64,000 nucleotides of DNA, taken from assembly GCA_900754525.1 (NCBI GenBank), contig CAAEDE010000069.1, positions 3,463-67,462 on the forward strand, written 5' to 3'. This document shows positions 1-8,975 of this stretch, piece after piece. Made by a program: the position numbers and the translations under genes. Position 1 is the first letter of the stretch. Each line of letters begins with the position of its first letter. This stretch comes from an uncultured Collinsella sp. (GTDB lineage Bacteria > Actinomycetota > Coriobacteriia > Coriobacteriales > Coriobacteriaceae). The notes beneath the pieces are model-generated. The model saw only the letters and a list, made by a program, of their open reading frames with translations. It made no database searches and was not told where the DNA came from.

Positions 1-213
1 CGCGGATGACGTCATTGTTGCCTGCACTCTCGATCCAAGGATGTAATTACGGAAGTGCGGGGAAAATCGAGAACCTTCGAGCACAACGCGATTTTTAGCA
101 CCAAAACCGCAGTTCGCGGAAGCGAAAACTGGGGCCTGGTTAGCATTTCTTCGATTTTCCCCGCACTTCCGAATTTGACCCCTTGCCGCACCTTGATCAC
201 GTCTTCAAGTGGC
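1..213. repeat. Left copy of a ~213 bp dispersed repeat with a palindromic core
   Basis: This stretch aligns end to end, at roughly 80% identity by eye, with positions 2181-2395 in the same orientation. Inside it, 51-70 and 151-170 are perfect 20 bp inverted repeats (GGAAGTGCGGGGAAAATCGA and its complement), so 51-170 could fold into a long hairpin or be a small non-autonomous mobile element. No credible protein is encoded. The copy may continue left of the window edge. Confidence 0.8.
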
Positions 214-381
214 TGGTTCATCGCTAATGGAGTTTTCTGCGGTGCTTGAATTGCGGTGTTGTGATTAGGGCAAAAGGCTCTTGGCTCCGGGGAGGCTCAT
301 CGCACGAAAATTCAAGTTGCTGCTGAAGTAGGGCTTGCTTCGGCAGCGCTAACAATAAGGGCGGCTCTGCTAGTCTCGGGA

Positions 382-419
382 GACCGCGGCATTCGGCGGG
401 CCTGCCGAATGCCGCGGTC
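382..419. repeat. Perfect 16 bp inverted repeat
   Basis: Arms 382-397 and 404-419 are perfect complements (GACCGCGGCATTCGGC) around a 6-base loop. No T tract follows, so it is not a textbook terminator, though it lies downstream of the minus-strand gene ending at 607. Confidence 0.7.
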
Positions 420-443
420 AGTAGCGGTCAGTAGCGGTCAGTA
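414..443. repeat. 10 bp tandem repeat, three copies
   Basis: Three exact head-to-tail copies of GCGGTCAGTA at 414-423, 424-433 and 434-443. The first copy overlaps the right arm of the preceding inverted repeat. Confidence 0.85.
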
Positions 444-505
444 TATTCTTCGGAGCCGTTTCTCTGGGCTTCGGCGGACTTGCCAACTCGCGCTTGGGCA
501 CTACT

Positions 506-549
506 CAGTAGATTACTCAGCAGTGCCCAGTAGATTACTCAGTAGTGCC
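506..549. repeat. 22 bp tandem repeat, two copies
   Basis: Two head-to-tail 22 bp units at 506-527 and 528-549 differ at one base. Each contains CAGTAGATTACTCAG followed by an AGTGCC-like end. The stretch 214-606 otherwise shows no credible gene. Confidence 0.8.
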
Positions 550-606
550 CAGCAGGGGGAGGGCAGCAAACGCAATGGGCCTGTTTCCCGGCTAGGACCT
601 GCAGCC

Positions 607-1989
607 TCAAACTTCGCTTGGCATCCTGTAGAACTGGTGCGGGTCTTTCGGGCTTTTCCCTACCCATTCCAACAGGCCTCGCCCGGCAAGGTCTTTCAGA
701 GTCTTCGAGGCCGTTTTCCTACCGACATTGGACTCCCGCGCGAGGTCGGAGGTCGTGATTTTCCCCTGAGCGGCGGCAATTGCCATCGCTGCTCGTTCGC
801 GCTCGCTGAGGAGCGGTCGGTTGTCGGCCGCGGTTCTCCTGAAGGCCGCTTTCTGTAACCCAGGACGCTCGAAGACGACGACGGTGCTGTTGACGGTCTG
901 CTCGAAGCGGAACCTCACGCCGGCTGCCTCGCAGGCCTCCTTGATGCGCGGTATGCCCGTGCCGTACTGCTCGATGACGCCGGCGCGGAACAGGGTGCGC
1001 GCGATCGCGGGGTTTCGGAGGCCGAACTCGCTCGCGGTACCGTCTAGGTGCTCTTGCGGCGAGTCGCCCTCGGGGAACAGGCCCGGGCTCACGATCTGGA
1101 CGGTGTCCATGAACACGTTGACCTCGACGGCGGTGCCGGTGGTGTAGTCGCGGTGGCACAGCGCGTTGGCAACCGCCTCGCGGATGGCCTCGGCCGGGAT
1201 CTCGGGGATCTCCTTGCGGTACATGCCCGTCTCGCCGATGACGAACTCGCGCCTGATGTTCGACGTCACGAAGTACTCGGCGAAGTCGAGCAGCTTGAGC
1301 ATGGTGCCGCACTCGCGGCGCAGGTCGAGGATCTTGGCCTTGGTGTTGCCGCCCAGAAGCCCCAGCTTCATCCTGGGGTAGGTGTCGGATCCCTCGCAGA
1401 ACAGCTCCACCGCGGCGTTTCTTAGGCTGCCGTCGGGCGCGACGAGGTCGAGCCTTGCCAAGGTGTCCTCCACGCCGGCGAACCCGCCGCCCACGCGTCC
1501 GGCCCTGCCGCCGCGCGCGACGAAGTCACGCACCGCCTGCTCGTCGGCGTCGGAGACGGGCCTGCCGGACGGCAGCGAGTCCCACGGGCTACGGGCGCGC
1601 TCACGCTTGACGACCATGGCGCTCAGCTCCGAGGCCGACAGCGCTTTGTTCGAAGTCCCCACGCGGGTGAAGTAGCGTCCGTCGGCGGAGTAGGGGGCGT
1701 CGGCACCTGAGAAGGCAATTTTGATGTATCGCAGCCCATCATCGGCGTCGAGGCACTCGACCGTCGGGAACACCGCGGGCTCGATCTTGTCGGACACCCA
1801 CGACGTCACCTGGCGCAGCGTTGCGTCGCTGACATCCTGGCCGATGACATCGCCGTTGTCCTTCACGCCGAAGTAGAGCTCGCCGCGGCCGTGCTTGTTC
1901 AGCATGGCGCTGATGGCTTGCAGTGCTTCTTTATGCTCGCCAGTGGACTTCTTGAACTCGACGGTCTCGCTCTCACTGCCCAGGTTCAT
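607..1989 (-). CDS. AlbA_2 (Schlafen-type) DNA-binding domain ATPase regulator
   Basis: This 460-residue protein has three parts. The N-terminal ~120 residues match the AlbA_2/Schlafen fold (VEFKKSTGEHKEALQAISAM, then GELYFGVKDNGDVIG). A middle region ends in an HATPase_c_4-like block at about 255-365 (EAIREAVANALCHRDY, QYGTGIPRIKEACEAAG). The last ~70 residues form a winged helix (TTSDLARESNVGRKTASKTL). Family members are usually annotated as putative transcriptional regulators or ATP-dependent helicase-like proteins, and some sit in defence or mobile islands. ATG at 1989 follows an AAAGGC-type ribosome site. It stands alone between two copies of a dispersed repeat, which suggests insertion as a unit. 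The specific target is unknown. Confidence 0.85.
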   Translation of the reverse strand: MNLGSESETVEFKKSTGEHKEALQAISAMLNKHGRGELYFGVKDNGDVIGQDVSDATLRQVTSWVSDKIEPAVFPTVECLDADDGLRYIKIAFSGADAPYSADGRYFTRVGTSNKALSASELSAMVVKRERARSPWDSLPSGRPVSDADEQAVRDFVARGGRAGRVGGGFAGVEDTLARLDLVAPDGSLRNAAVELFCEGSDTYPRMKLGLLGGNTKAKILDLRRECGTMLKLLDFAEYFVTSNIRREFVIGETGMYRKEIPEIPAEAIREAVANALCHRDYTTGTAVEVNVFMDTVQIVSPGLFPEGDSPQEHLDGTASEFGLRNPAIARTLFRAGVIEQYGTGIPRIKEACEAAGVRFRFEQTVNSTVVVFERPGLQKAAFRRTAADNRPLLSERERAAMAIAAAQGKITTSDLARESNVGRKTASKTLKDLAGRGLLEWVGKSPKDPHQFYRMPSEV

Positions 1990-2180
1990 CCGCGCTGCCT
2001 TTCCCGTTCGTTGCTTGTCTCGTTGGATTATACCGTGGTCACCATGGGCGAAAACGTGGAAGCGCGCTTGCTTGCCTCTACCATGTTCTCATGCGCCTTA
2101 ATGCCCTTTGTGAAGAATCATCCCATTGGGAAACGGGTCCCTATGGAACGATTTTGGTCTCAGGCATAGGGGGGCGCTAT

Positions 2181-2395
2181 CGTGGATGTCGTCACCATTG
2201 CCTGCGCCCTCGATCCAGAGATGTAATTACAGAAGTGCGGGAAAAATCGAAAACCTTCGAGCACAACGCGGTTTTTTTGTATCAAAACCGCAGGTCGCGG
2301 AAGCCTAAAACGGGGGTCTGGTCAGCATTCCTTTGGTTTTCCCCGCACTTCCGAATTTGGCCTCTCGCCACATCCCGATTACGTCTTAAAGTGGC
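2181..2395. repeat. Right copy of the ~213 bp dispersed repeat
   Basis: Direct-orientation copy of positions 1-213. Shared blocks include GATGTAATTAC, CCTTCGAGCACAACGCG and TTTTCCCCGCACTTCCGAAT. Its outer inverted arms (from about 2231 and ending about 2352) are less perfect than in the left copy, so this copy looks more decayed. The rest of 1990-2566 holds no gene I can support; a small hairpin (CTCAGG/CCTGAG) lies near 2427-2445. Confidence 0.75.
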
Positions 2396-2566
2396 GCAAA
2401 AAGCCGTGTGCTCTGCTTGATTTTGCTCAGGAATTATGCCTGAGGGGTAGTGGATTCGCCTTTCTCCGCCGTGCAGCGGCACGTGTAGGGCTCTCTGGCT
2501 CAGGCGCGAGTCGCTTCCCGTCTGAAAAAGTTCTTAAAACAGCTTTAAAGTTGCCTTTGGCCTACA

Positions 2567-2596
2567 TTGACAGCGTACAATACGCATGTTTACCAT
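2567..2596 (+). promoter_or_regulatory. Candidate promoter of the Pel-type operon
   Basis: A consensus -35 TTGACA (2567-2572) is followed 18 bases later by TACCAT (2591-2596) as -10. Transcription would start near 2603, upstream of the strong ribosome site GGGGAGGGGGAG (2613-2624) and GTG 2631. This order supports GTG 2631 rather than ATG 2586 as the first start codon. Confidence 0.55.
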
Positions 2597-2630
2597 GGCA
2601 AAAGCTAAATTTGGGGAGGGGGAGCGCACG

Positions 2631-4769
2631 GTGGAAGTGCTGGTTGTTGGCAATACCGCGTATGTCGATGACGACTTTTGTGCCAAGGCGTTTCCCGGTG
2701 ACCATGTTCAGGTCGTGGCGGCCAACGAGGCGCGCCGCGACGGGTCGTCGCTCCATGCGTCTTGGAAAGAGCTGCTGCAGCACCTGGACCAGGCTTACGA
2801 ATTCGACCGTGTGGTCTACCTCTCTACCTATCTCACGCCGCATACCGAGGCCGTTGGCGACATCGAGCTGCTGCGCTCCGTCTTTCGAGCTTGCATGGGT
2901 CGCCAGATTCAGCTGCTGTTTGTGACTGGTCCCATGGGAGCGGACGGTGCGGTGGACGTTGCGGGGCAAAACGGCAAGGGCATCATTGCCCGTGCGGCCA
3001 ACGACCTGTGCCGCTACTATGCGGTCCGCGACGGCATTCAGGCCAAGATCTTGCGCGTGCCGTATCTGTACACCGCCTCGCCCACGCTGGAAGACCCGAT
3101 TTTGACCCCGCTGTTCGAGGCGTGCTCGCAAGGCTCTGCTGTCATGAGGGCTGGGGCGGACTCACCGCTCGGTGCCCTCTGCGCCGAGGAGCTGGCCGTT
3201 CTGGTGCGTCGCATCTTCGACAGCTGGGATGCCACATTCGAGGAACTCGAGGTTCCGGATAGCTTTGCCCACACCGTGGGAGACCTGGGCGAGGCGCTCA
3301 AGGGCTTGTTCCCGGGGCTCGACATTACCTACGACGGGGACGCCGTCGTCTCCATTGCTCCGAGCGATACCGTCCGCACGCGCTACGGGTGGTTCCAGCG
3401 CTATGACGTGCTGCGCGATCTTTCGACCATACACGCCCGCTGGGAGCAGACCCTCGCGGGCAAGCGCCATCCGCTGCGTGCCGCCATCGACCGCATGCGC
3501 GGGCGGACACTGCCCATCAAATGCCTGGAGACCGCGCTGGCCTGGGTGCTCTTTGAGGGCCTGGAGCTGGTGTTTTCGCAGTCTGCTCAGCTTAACGTGC
3601 TCGATTATCGCCTGCTCTATGTGGTGCTGATCGGCACGCTGTATGGCTTGGACTTTGGCTTGGTCGCGGCACTGCTGGCTTCGATTGGCCTGGCGGCGAG
3701 CTACTTTACTCAGTACGGCTATACCTTCCAGGGTCTGTTCTACGAGCCGTCCAACTGGATGCCGTTTATTGCGTACTTTGTTGTGGGTGCCGTGTGCGGC
3801 TATGTGCAGCTGCGCAACAGCGAAGCCATTAGGGCGGAGCGCGATCAAAACGAGCTCGTGCGCAACCGTAATACGTTTCTTACGCAGCTCTACCACGACG
3901 CTATCGAGGACAAGCGCGCGTACAGGCGCCAGATCGTGGGTCGCCACGACAGCTTTGGCAAGATCTTTGCCGTGACGCAGGAGCTCGACGTGCTCAACCC
4001 ACGCGACATCTATCGCAAGTGCTGCGAGCTTCTGGGCGAGATCCTCGAGAACGATTCGGTTGCGATCTACCATGTTTCTGGCGGGGCATTTGCACGCCTG
4101 GTGGCAGCAAGTCCCGCGATTGCCGAAGATGCCGCACGCTCGCTCACGCTTGAGCAGCTTGCACCTCTTTTGGGCGACGGGGGTCGTTCGAACCTGTGGG
4201 CGAACCGCGAGCTGACGCCGGGGCTTCCCATGTTTGGATACACGATCGAGCGCGACGGGGCACCCGCCGTGTTGATCTTTGTGCGTCGTGCGGCCGAAAA
4301 CCAAATGACCCTCTATTATCAAAACCTGTTCCGCATCTTGTGCGGCCTGGTCGAAAGCGCGCTGGGCCGTGCCTTTGACTATGAGGCGGTGGCGCAGGAT
4401 AAACGCTGCGTTGACGGCACTTGCGTGCTCAAGCAGGCTGCCTTTGGCCAAGAGCTCGCGGCGGCGCAGGCGCTGGCAGATAGCAAGATGGGGAGTTTTT
4501 TGCTCCTGCGCGTGGTACCGGGCATGGAGCCTGTCGGCGAGCTGGTGGGCGCAATTGGGTCGGCAATCCGCGAGAGCGACGCGGCGGGCTTGGTCGACGG
4601 CGACGTGCTCTACCTGCTTATGCGCCAGGCAAAGGCGTGCGATCTGCCTAATATCCGCGAGCGCCTGAGCGCAAAGCAGATTGCGGTGGAGCCCGTCGAC
4701 GGCGAGGATATCGTGGAGCTGCTGCAGCACATCTCTTACACCGGTGACGGTGAGGGGGGTGCCGCTTGA
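2631..4769 (+). CDS. pelD: PelD-like c-di-GMP receptor with degenerate SDR-like N-terminus
   Basis: A 712-residue membrane protein if GTG 2631 is used (GGGGAGGGGGAG six bases upstream); ATG 2586 would add 15 residues. Residues 1-230 resemble an extended short-chain dehydrogenase (KILRVPYLYT), but the glycine-rich NAD loop and YxxxK are not recognisable, so this part is probably non-catalytic. Residues ~297-395 hold a cluster of membrane helices, ~440-590 a GAF-like region, and the C-terminus a shortened GGDEF-like domain. There IRESD carries R647-x-x-D650, spaced exactly as the I-site before a GGDEF motif that has decayed to DGDV (656-659). PelD in Pseudomonas binds c-di-GMP through such a site and activates Pel synthesis. 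First gene of an eight-gene operon; it ends in a TTGA overlap with the next. Confidence 0.8.
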   Translation: MEVLVVGNTAYVDDDFCAKAFPGDHVQVVAANEARRDGSSLHASWKELLQHLDQAYEFDRVVYLSTYLTPHTEAVGDIELLRSVFRACMGRQIQLLFVTGPMGADGAVDVAGQNGKGIIARAANDLCRYYAVRDGIQAKILRVPYLYTASPTLEDPILTPLFEACSQGSAVMRAGADSPLGALCAEELAVLVRRIFDSWDATFEELEVPDSFAHTVGDLGEALKGLFPGLDITYDGDAVVSIAPSDTVRTRYGWFQRYDVLRDLSTIHARWEQTLAGKRHPLRAAIDRMRGRTLPIKCLETALAWVLFEGLELVFSQSAQLNVLDYRLLYVVLIGTLYGLDFGLVAALLASIGLAASYFTQYGYTFQGLFYEPSNWMPFIAYFVVGAVCGYVQLRNSEAIRAERDQNELVRNRNTFLTQLYHDAIEDKRAYRRQIVGRHDSFGKIFAVTQELDVLNPRDIYRKCCELLGEILENDSVAIYHVSGGAFARLVAASPAIAEDAARSLTLEQLAPLLGDGGRSNLWANRELTPGLPMFGYTIERDGAPAVLIFVRRAAENQMTLYYQNLFRILCGLVESALGRAFDYEAVAQDKRCVDGTCVLKQAAFGQELAAAQALADSKMGSFLLLRVVPGMEPVGELVGAIGSAIRESDAAGLVDGDVLYLLMRQAKACDLPNIRERLSAKQIAVEPVDGEDIVELLQHISYTGDGEGGAA

Positions 4770-5671
4770 TCTCGCTTGTCGTTGCTGCCGTCTTGCTGTT
4801 GATTCATGCGCTGGTTTGCCTGATACTGTGGACGCTCATGAAGCTGGGCCTGCTGCCGGTGCGCGGGCACATGCTGGCTGTGATAGTGCTGGTGCCGCTC
4901 TGGGGCCCGTTGCTGGTGGTTCTGCTATCGGTCCGCAGCGCGATGTTTGGCGAGGGGCTGAAAGAGTCAGCGCTGGAGTCGCTGCGCTTCAACGACGACC
5001 TGCATCGTAGTATGTCGGTACCGAGTGGCGAGGACGATGCAGGCGTAGTGCCGCTCGAGGAGGCGCTCATCGTCAATGACCCGGCATACCGGCGCCGCCT
5101 AATGCTCTCCATGCTCACCGAGGAGCCCGACGCGTACCTGGCGCAGCTGCAGGCGGCTAAGCTTAACGACGACGTAGAGGTGGCGCACTATGCCGCGACG
5201 GCGGTGGCGCAGATCTCCAAGGAGTCCGACCTTAAGCTTCAGCAGCTGGAGCGTGCCTTTAAGACGGACCCGAATGCGCAAAACCTCAACGAATACTGCG
5301 ATTTTCTTGGTGAATATTTGGGCTCTGGTTTGGCTGAGGGGCGCGTGGCTCAGATTCAGCGCCAACAGTACGCGCGCCTGCTTGCGCGTCGCTGCGAGCG
5401 CGAAGACACTTTTGAGCTGCGCATTCGATACGCGACGGCGCTGGCCGATGTCGGACAGATCGACGAGGCGCAGGCCGTGATCGACCAGCTGGTGCTCGAC
5501 GTGCCCGAGGAGCAGGAGGTTTGGATGCTTTGCCTGCGCCTGGCCGTGATGCGCCGCGATGGTGACGAGGTCCACCGTGTGATCGATGCGATTGACAAGC
5601 AACATGTGTATTTGAGCGCCGACAACCGCGAAAAGTTGGCGTTTTGGCGCGACGGGGAGGAGGCCAGATGA
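4766..5671 (+). CDS. pelE: PelE-like membrane-anchored helical-repeat protein
   Basis: 301 residues. Two hydrophobic segments occupy about residues 2-26 and 36-58. A soluble, TPR-like helical region follows (residues ~90-300, e.g. QNLNEYCDFLGEYLGSGLAE, ADVGQIDEAQAVIDQLV). PelE in known Pel systems is an inner-membrane TPR protein that forms the synthase complex with PelD, PelF and PelG. TTG 4766 overlaps the TGA of the previous gene (TTGA) behind GGTGAGGGGGG, indicating translational coupling. Sequence alone is weakly diagnostic; the assignment rests on topology and position. Confidence 0.65.
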   Translation: MISLVVAAVLLLIHALVCLILWTLMKLGLLPVRGHMLAVIVLVPLWGPLLVVLLSVRSAMFGEGLKESALESLRFNDDLHRSMSVPSGEDDAGVVPLEEALIVNDPAYRRRLMLSMLTEEPDAYLAQLQAAKLNDDVEVAHYAATAVAQISKESDLKLQQLERAFKTDPNAQNLNEYCDFLGEYLGSGLAEGRVAQIQRQQYARLLARRCEREDTFELRIRYATALADVGQIDEAQAVIDQLVLDVPEEQEVWMLCLRLAVMRRDGDEVHRVIDAIDKQHVYLSADNREKLAFWRDGEEAR

Positions 5672-7548
5672 GCGTGGCGCAACATATCCGCGACCGTGCA
5701 GGGCGCTTTCGTTGGATGGGACTCCTCGTGGTGTGGGCGGTCTTTATTGCCATGGCCGCCGTGCTGCTGGTGGAGCGTGCCGGCGTGCAGTACAGCGCTG
5801 GACAGCACAAGCTGGGCATGCTCGCCGCCAACGACGCGGTGCCGGCCTCCTTGGCAATCTTTGGCCAAAAGCCCACGTGCCTGGTCATTACCGATTCCGA
5901 TCAAGCTGGCGTCGAGGACGTAAAGGAACAGTTCGACCAGATCCTGCTCGACATGAAGATCGCCCATCGCGATGTTGATATTGCCACCGACGGTGCGGAT
6001 GCGATTCCCTCGCTCACGTCGTTTGATCGCGTGATTGTGCTTATGCCCTCGCTTGACGGACTGGGTACGCATCTGACCGATCTGATGAGTTGGGTGAGTG
6101 CTGGCGGTTCGCTTATGCTCGCTATGCCGCCGGATAACTCGAGCTATCTGCAAGTGATTGCTTCCAAGCTTGGGATCGAATCTGCCGGATATGACTATGT
6201 AAAAGCCGAAAGCATTGTGCCGAGCGAGGACTTTATGCTGGGCGGGGGAGAGCGCTACGAGCTCTCGGACCCCTTCGATTCTTCGCTTTCGGTTTCATTG
6301 CGCGAAACGGCGCACGTCTGGGCAAGGACCGGTGACGCGGGCACGCCGCTCATTTGGTCTAACGATTGCGGCAGTGGTCACACCGTGGTGTGCAACATTG
6401 GCATTTACGACAAGGTCATGCGTGGGTTCTATGCTTCGGCCATAAGCTTGCTGGGTGATGCCACGGCCTATCCGGTCATCAACAGCGCCGTGTTCTATTT
6501 GGACGACTTTCCTAGCCCCGTGCCCTCGGGCGATGGTACTTATATCAAGCATGACTACGGCCTTTCCATTGCCGATTTTTACACCAAGGTCTGGTGGCCC
6601 GATCTGCAAAAGCTCGCGCAAAAATACGGCATTCGCTATACCGGCGTGATGATCGAAAACTACGAGGACGCGGTCAACCAGACCGAGCCCGCGCGCCAAC
6701 CCGATACCACGCAGTTCCGCTATTTTGGCGGCATGCTGCTGCAGATGGGCGGAGAGCTGGGCTTTCACGGCTACAACCATCAGCCTCTGGCGCTCTGGGA
6801 TACCGACTATGGCACGCTGTACGTCTACAAGACCTGGAAGAACAAAGAGACGCTTGTCGCTTCGCTTAACGAACTTATCGCGTTTCAAGACGAGGTCCTG
6901 CCCAACGCTCATGGCTCGGTCTACGTGCCACCGTCGAATATCCTTTCGGCCCGCGCGCGCCAGATTATCGGCACCGACGTTCCGCGCATTAAGACTATTG
7001 CTAGTACGTACTTTGAGGACGGTACCGACCTGCCGTACGTGCAGGAGTTTGGCGTGGCGAGCGATGGCATTGTGGAGCAGCCGCGCATTGTCTCGGGCGG
7101 CATGGTCGACGATTCCTATATGCGCCTGGCAGCCGTGTCCGAACTCAACATGCACTACGTGAGTACGCACTTTATGCACCCGGACGACCTGCTCGATCCC
7201 GATCGCGGCGCCAAGGAGGGCTGGGAAGTCTACAAGGGCGGCCTGACCGACTACCTGGACTGGCTTACCAAGTCTGCGCCCGACCTGCGTCGCCAGACCG
7301 GCTCGGAATGCTCGGGCGCCATTCAGCGCTTTTCGTCGGTTACGGTGAGCGTGGATACCAGTGCAGATGCCTGGACGCTCAGCCTGGGCAATTTCCACGA
7401 CGAGGCGTGGCTCATGTTCCGCGCCAATAATGGCGAGCCGGGTGCGGTGACGGGTGGCGAACTGACGCACCTTACGGGCAATCTGTATCTGCTCAAGGCA
7501 AATGATAAGACCGTGACGATCGAGCGCAAGGAGGGTGGCGATAAATGA
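5668..7548 (+). CDS. pelA: PelA-type polysaccharide deacetylase (DUF2194), deacetylase only
   Basis: 626 residues, with an N-terminal membrane anchor (about 11-33) and an extracytoplasmic body. The putative metal site is readable: D279/D280 in FYLDDFPSP and H367-x3-H371 in GFHGYNHQP, the D-H-H pattern of NodB-like carbohydrate esterases and of the PelA deacetylase domain. It should partly de-N-acetylate nascent polymer outside the membrane. The glycoside hydrolase domain of Gram-negative PelA is absent, as in described Gram-positive pel operons. ATG 5668 follows GGGGAGGAGG and overlaps the previous stop (ATGA). An upstream in-frame start at 5644 has no ribosome site. Confidence 0.8.
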   Translation: MSVAQHIRDRAGRFRWMGLLVVWAVFIAMAAVLLVERAGVQYSAGQHKLGMLAANDAVPASLAIFGQKPTCLVITDSDQAGVEDVKEQFDQILLDMKIAHRDVDIATDGADAIPSLTSFDRVIVLMPSLDGLGTHLTDLMSWVSAGGSLMLAMPPDNSSYLQVIASKLGIESAGYDYVKAESIVPSEDFMLGGGERYELSDPFDSSLSVSLRETAHVWARTGDAGTPLIWSNDCGSGHTVVCNIGIYDKVMRGFYASAISLLGDATAYPVINSAVFYLDDFPSPVPSGDGTYIKHDYGLSIADFYTKVWWPDLQKLAQKYGIRYTGVMIENYEDAVNQTEPARQPDTTQFRYFGGMLLQMGGELGFHGYNHQPLALWDTDYGTLYVYKTWKNKETLVASLNELIAFQDEVLPNAHGSVYVPPSNILSARARQIIGTDVPRIKTIASTYFEDGTDLPYVQEFGVASDGIVEQPRIVSGGMVDDSYMRLAAVSELNMHYVSTHFMHPDDLLDPDRGAKEGWEVYKGGLTDYLDWLTKSAPDLRRQTGSECSGAIQRFSSVTVSVDTSADAWTLSLGNFHDEAWLMFRANNGEPGAVTGGELTHLTGNLYLLKANDKTVTIERKEGGDK

Positions 7549-8972
7549 GAATCTGCTTGGTACTCGAGGGTTGCTACCCCTATGTGCACGGCGGCGTATC
7601 TACCTGGATGCATGGCTACATTACGGCCATGCCCGAGCACGAGTTTGTGCTGTGGGTGATCGGCGCGCATGCTGCCGACCGTGGCAAGTTTGTCTACGAG
7701 CTGCCCGGCAACGTGGTCGAGGTGCACGAGGTGTTCCTGGACGATGCCCTGCGGCTTTCGGGCGAGCAACATGAAGCCAGTTTTAACGACCGTGAGCGCG
7801 AGGCGCTACGCCGTCTGGTGTCGCTCTCCAATCCGGATTGGGATGTTCTGTTCGATATCTTCCACCGCCGTCGCGTGCATCCGCTCTCGTTTTTGCAGAG
7901 CCGCACGTTTATGGATATCTTTCGCGACGTGTGCCTGGCCGAGTATCCCTACACGCCCTTTGCCGATGCATTTCACACCATGCGCTCCATGTTGCTGCCC
8001 GTGCTCTACCTGTTGGGAAGCGAGGTGCCGGTGGCCGATGTGTACCATGCCATCTCGACCGGCTACGGTGGCCTGCTCGCCTGCCTGGGCTCAAGCGTTC
8101 ACCATGCGCCGGTGCTGCTGACCGAGCATGGCATCTATACCCGCGAGCGCGAGGAAGAGATCATTCGCGCCGATTGGGTGGTGCCGTCGTTTAAGGACCG
8201 CTGGATTCGCTTTTTCTACCTGCTTTCGGAGGAGATCTACCGCCGCGCCTTCCGCGTGACGAGTTTGTTCCATAATGCCCGCAAGACGCAGATTGATATG
8301 GGCTGCGATGCGGACAAATGCCTGGTCATCCCCAACGGCATCCAGTTCGACCGCTTTAAGGGCATTCCCTTAAAGCCCGATGACGGCTGGATGGACATTG
8401 GCGCGGTGGTGCGCCTGGCGCCCATCAAGGATGTCAAGACCATGATTTATGCCTTCTTTGAGCTGCACGAGCGCCTGCCCAAGGTGCGCCTGCACATCAT
8501 GGGCGGCGTGGACGACGAGGAGTACGGCGCCGAGTGCCACGCGCTGGTCGAAACCCTGGGCGTGCGCGACCTGATCTTTACCGGCCGCGTCAACGTGGTC
8601 GAGTACATGGAAAAGCTCGACTTTACCATTTTGACGAGCATTTCCGAGGGCCAGCCGCTCAGCGTGCTGGAGTCGCTTGCAGCGCGCCGTCCCTGCGTGA
8701 CGACCGAGGTGGGCTGCTGTCGCGAGCTTCTCGAAGGCGCCCCGGGCGACGACTTTGGCGTGGCGGGTTTTGTGACGCCGCCTATGTATCGCAAGGGCTT
8801 GGCCGATGCCATGGAACGCATGTGCACAAGCCGCGCTCGTCGCATTGAGATGGGGGAGCGCGGCCAGCGTCGCGTTGCCACGTACTTCTTGCACGAGCAG
8901 ATGCTCGCCAACTATCGCGCGCTGTACGACGAGACGGCGCAAGCGTTTGACCTGCCCAGAGAGGGGGAGTAG
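7545..8972 (+). CDS. pelF: PelF-like GT4 glycosyltransferase
   Basis: 475-residue GT-B glycosyltransferase. The N-terminus, MRICLVLEGCYPYVHGGVST, is characteristic of PelF. The donor-binding half has the GT4 E-x7-E motif at E368/E376 (EGQPLSVLE). PelF is the cytosolic UDP-sugar-dependent polymerase of Pel (a GalNAc/GlcNAc-rich polymer). Start ATG 7545 overlaps the upstream TGA (ATGA). Among the five pel-type genes this is one of the two most secure assignments. Confidence 0.88.
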   Translation: MRICLVLEGCYPYVHGGVSTWMHGYITAMPEHEFVLWVIGAHAADRGKFVYELPGNVVEVHEVFLDDALRLSGEQHEASFNDREREALRRLVSLSNPDWDVLFDIFHRRRVHPLSFLQSRTFMDIFRDVCLAEYPYTPFADAFHTMRSMLLPVLYLLGSEVPVADVYHAISTGYGGLLACLGSSVHHAPVLLTEHGIYTREREEEIIRADWVVPSFKDRWIRFFYLLSEEIYRRAFRVTSLFHNARKTQIDMGCDADKCLVIPNGIQFDRFKGIPLKPDDGWMDIGAVVRLAPIKDVKTMIYAFFELHERLPKVRLHIMGGVDDEEYGAECHALVETLGVRDLIFTGRVNVVEYMEKLDFTILTSISEGQPLSVLESLAARRPCVTTEVGCCRELLEGAPGDDFGVAGFVTPPMYRKGLADAMERMCTSRARRIEMGERGQRRVATYFLHEQMLANYRALYDETAQAFDLPREGE

Positions 8973-8975
8973 CCG

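Noticed and set aside
414..549. CRISPR array
   Set aside because: The repeats are contiguous tandem units without unique spacers, and no cas genes are present.
409..858. 149-codon plus-strand open frame over the repeats and the AlbA_2 gene end
   Set aside because: Half of it translates tandem repeats and the rest is antisense to the AlbA_2 gene; no motifs.
2567..2581. TTGACA with TACAAT three bases later
   Set aside because: The spacing is far too short for a promoter; the same TTGACA pairs properly with TACCAT at 2591.
2396..2630. Possible c-di-GMP riboswitch ahead of the Pel-type operon
   Set aside because: The conserved GEMM core was looked for and not found; only small unrelated hairpins are present.
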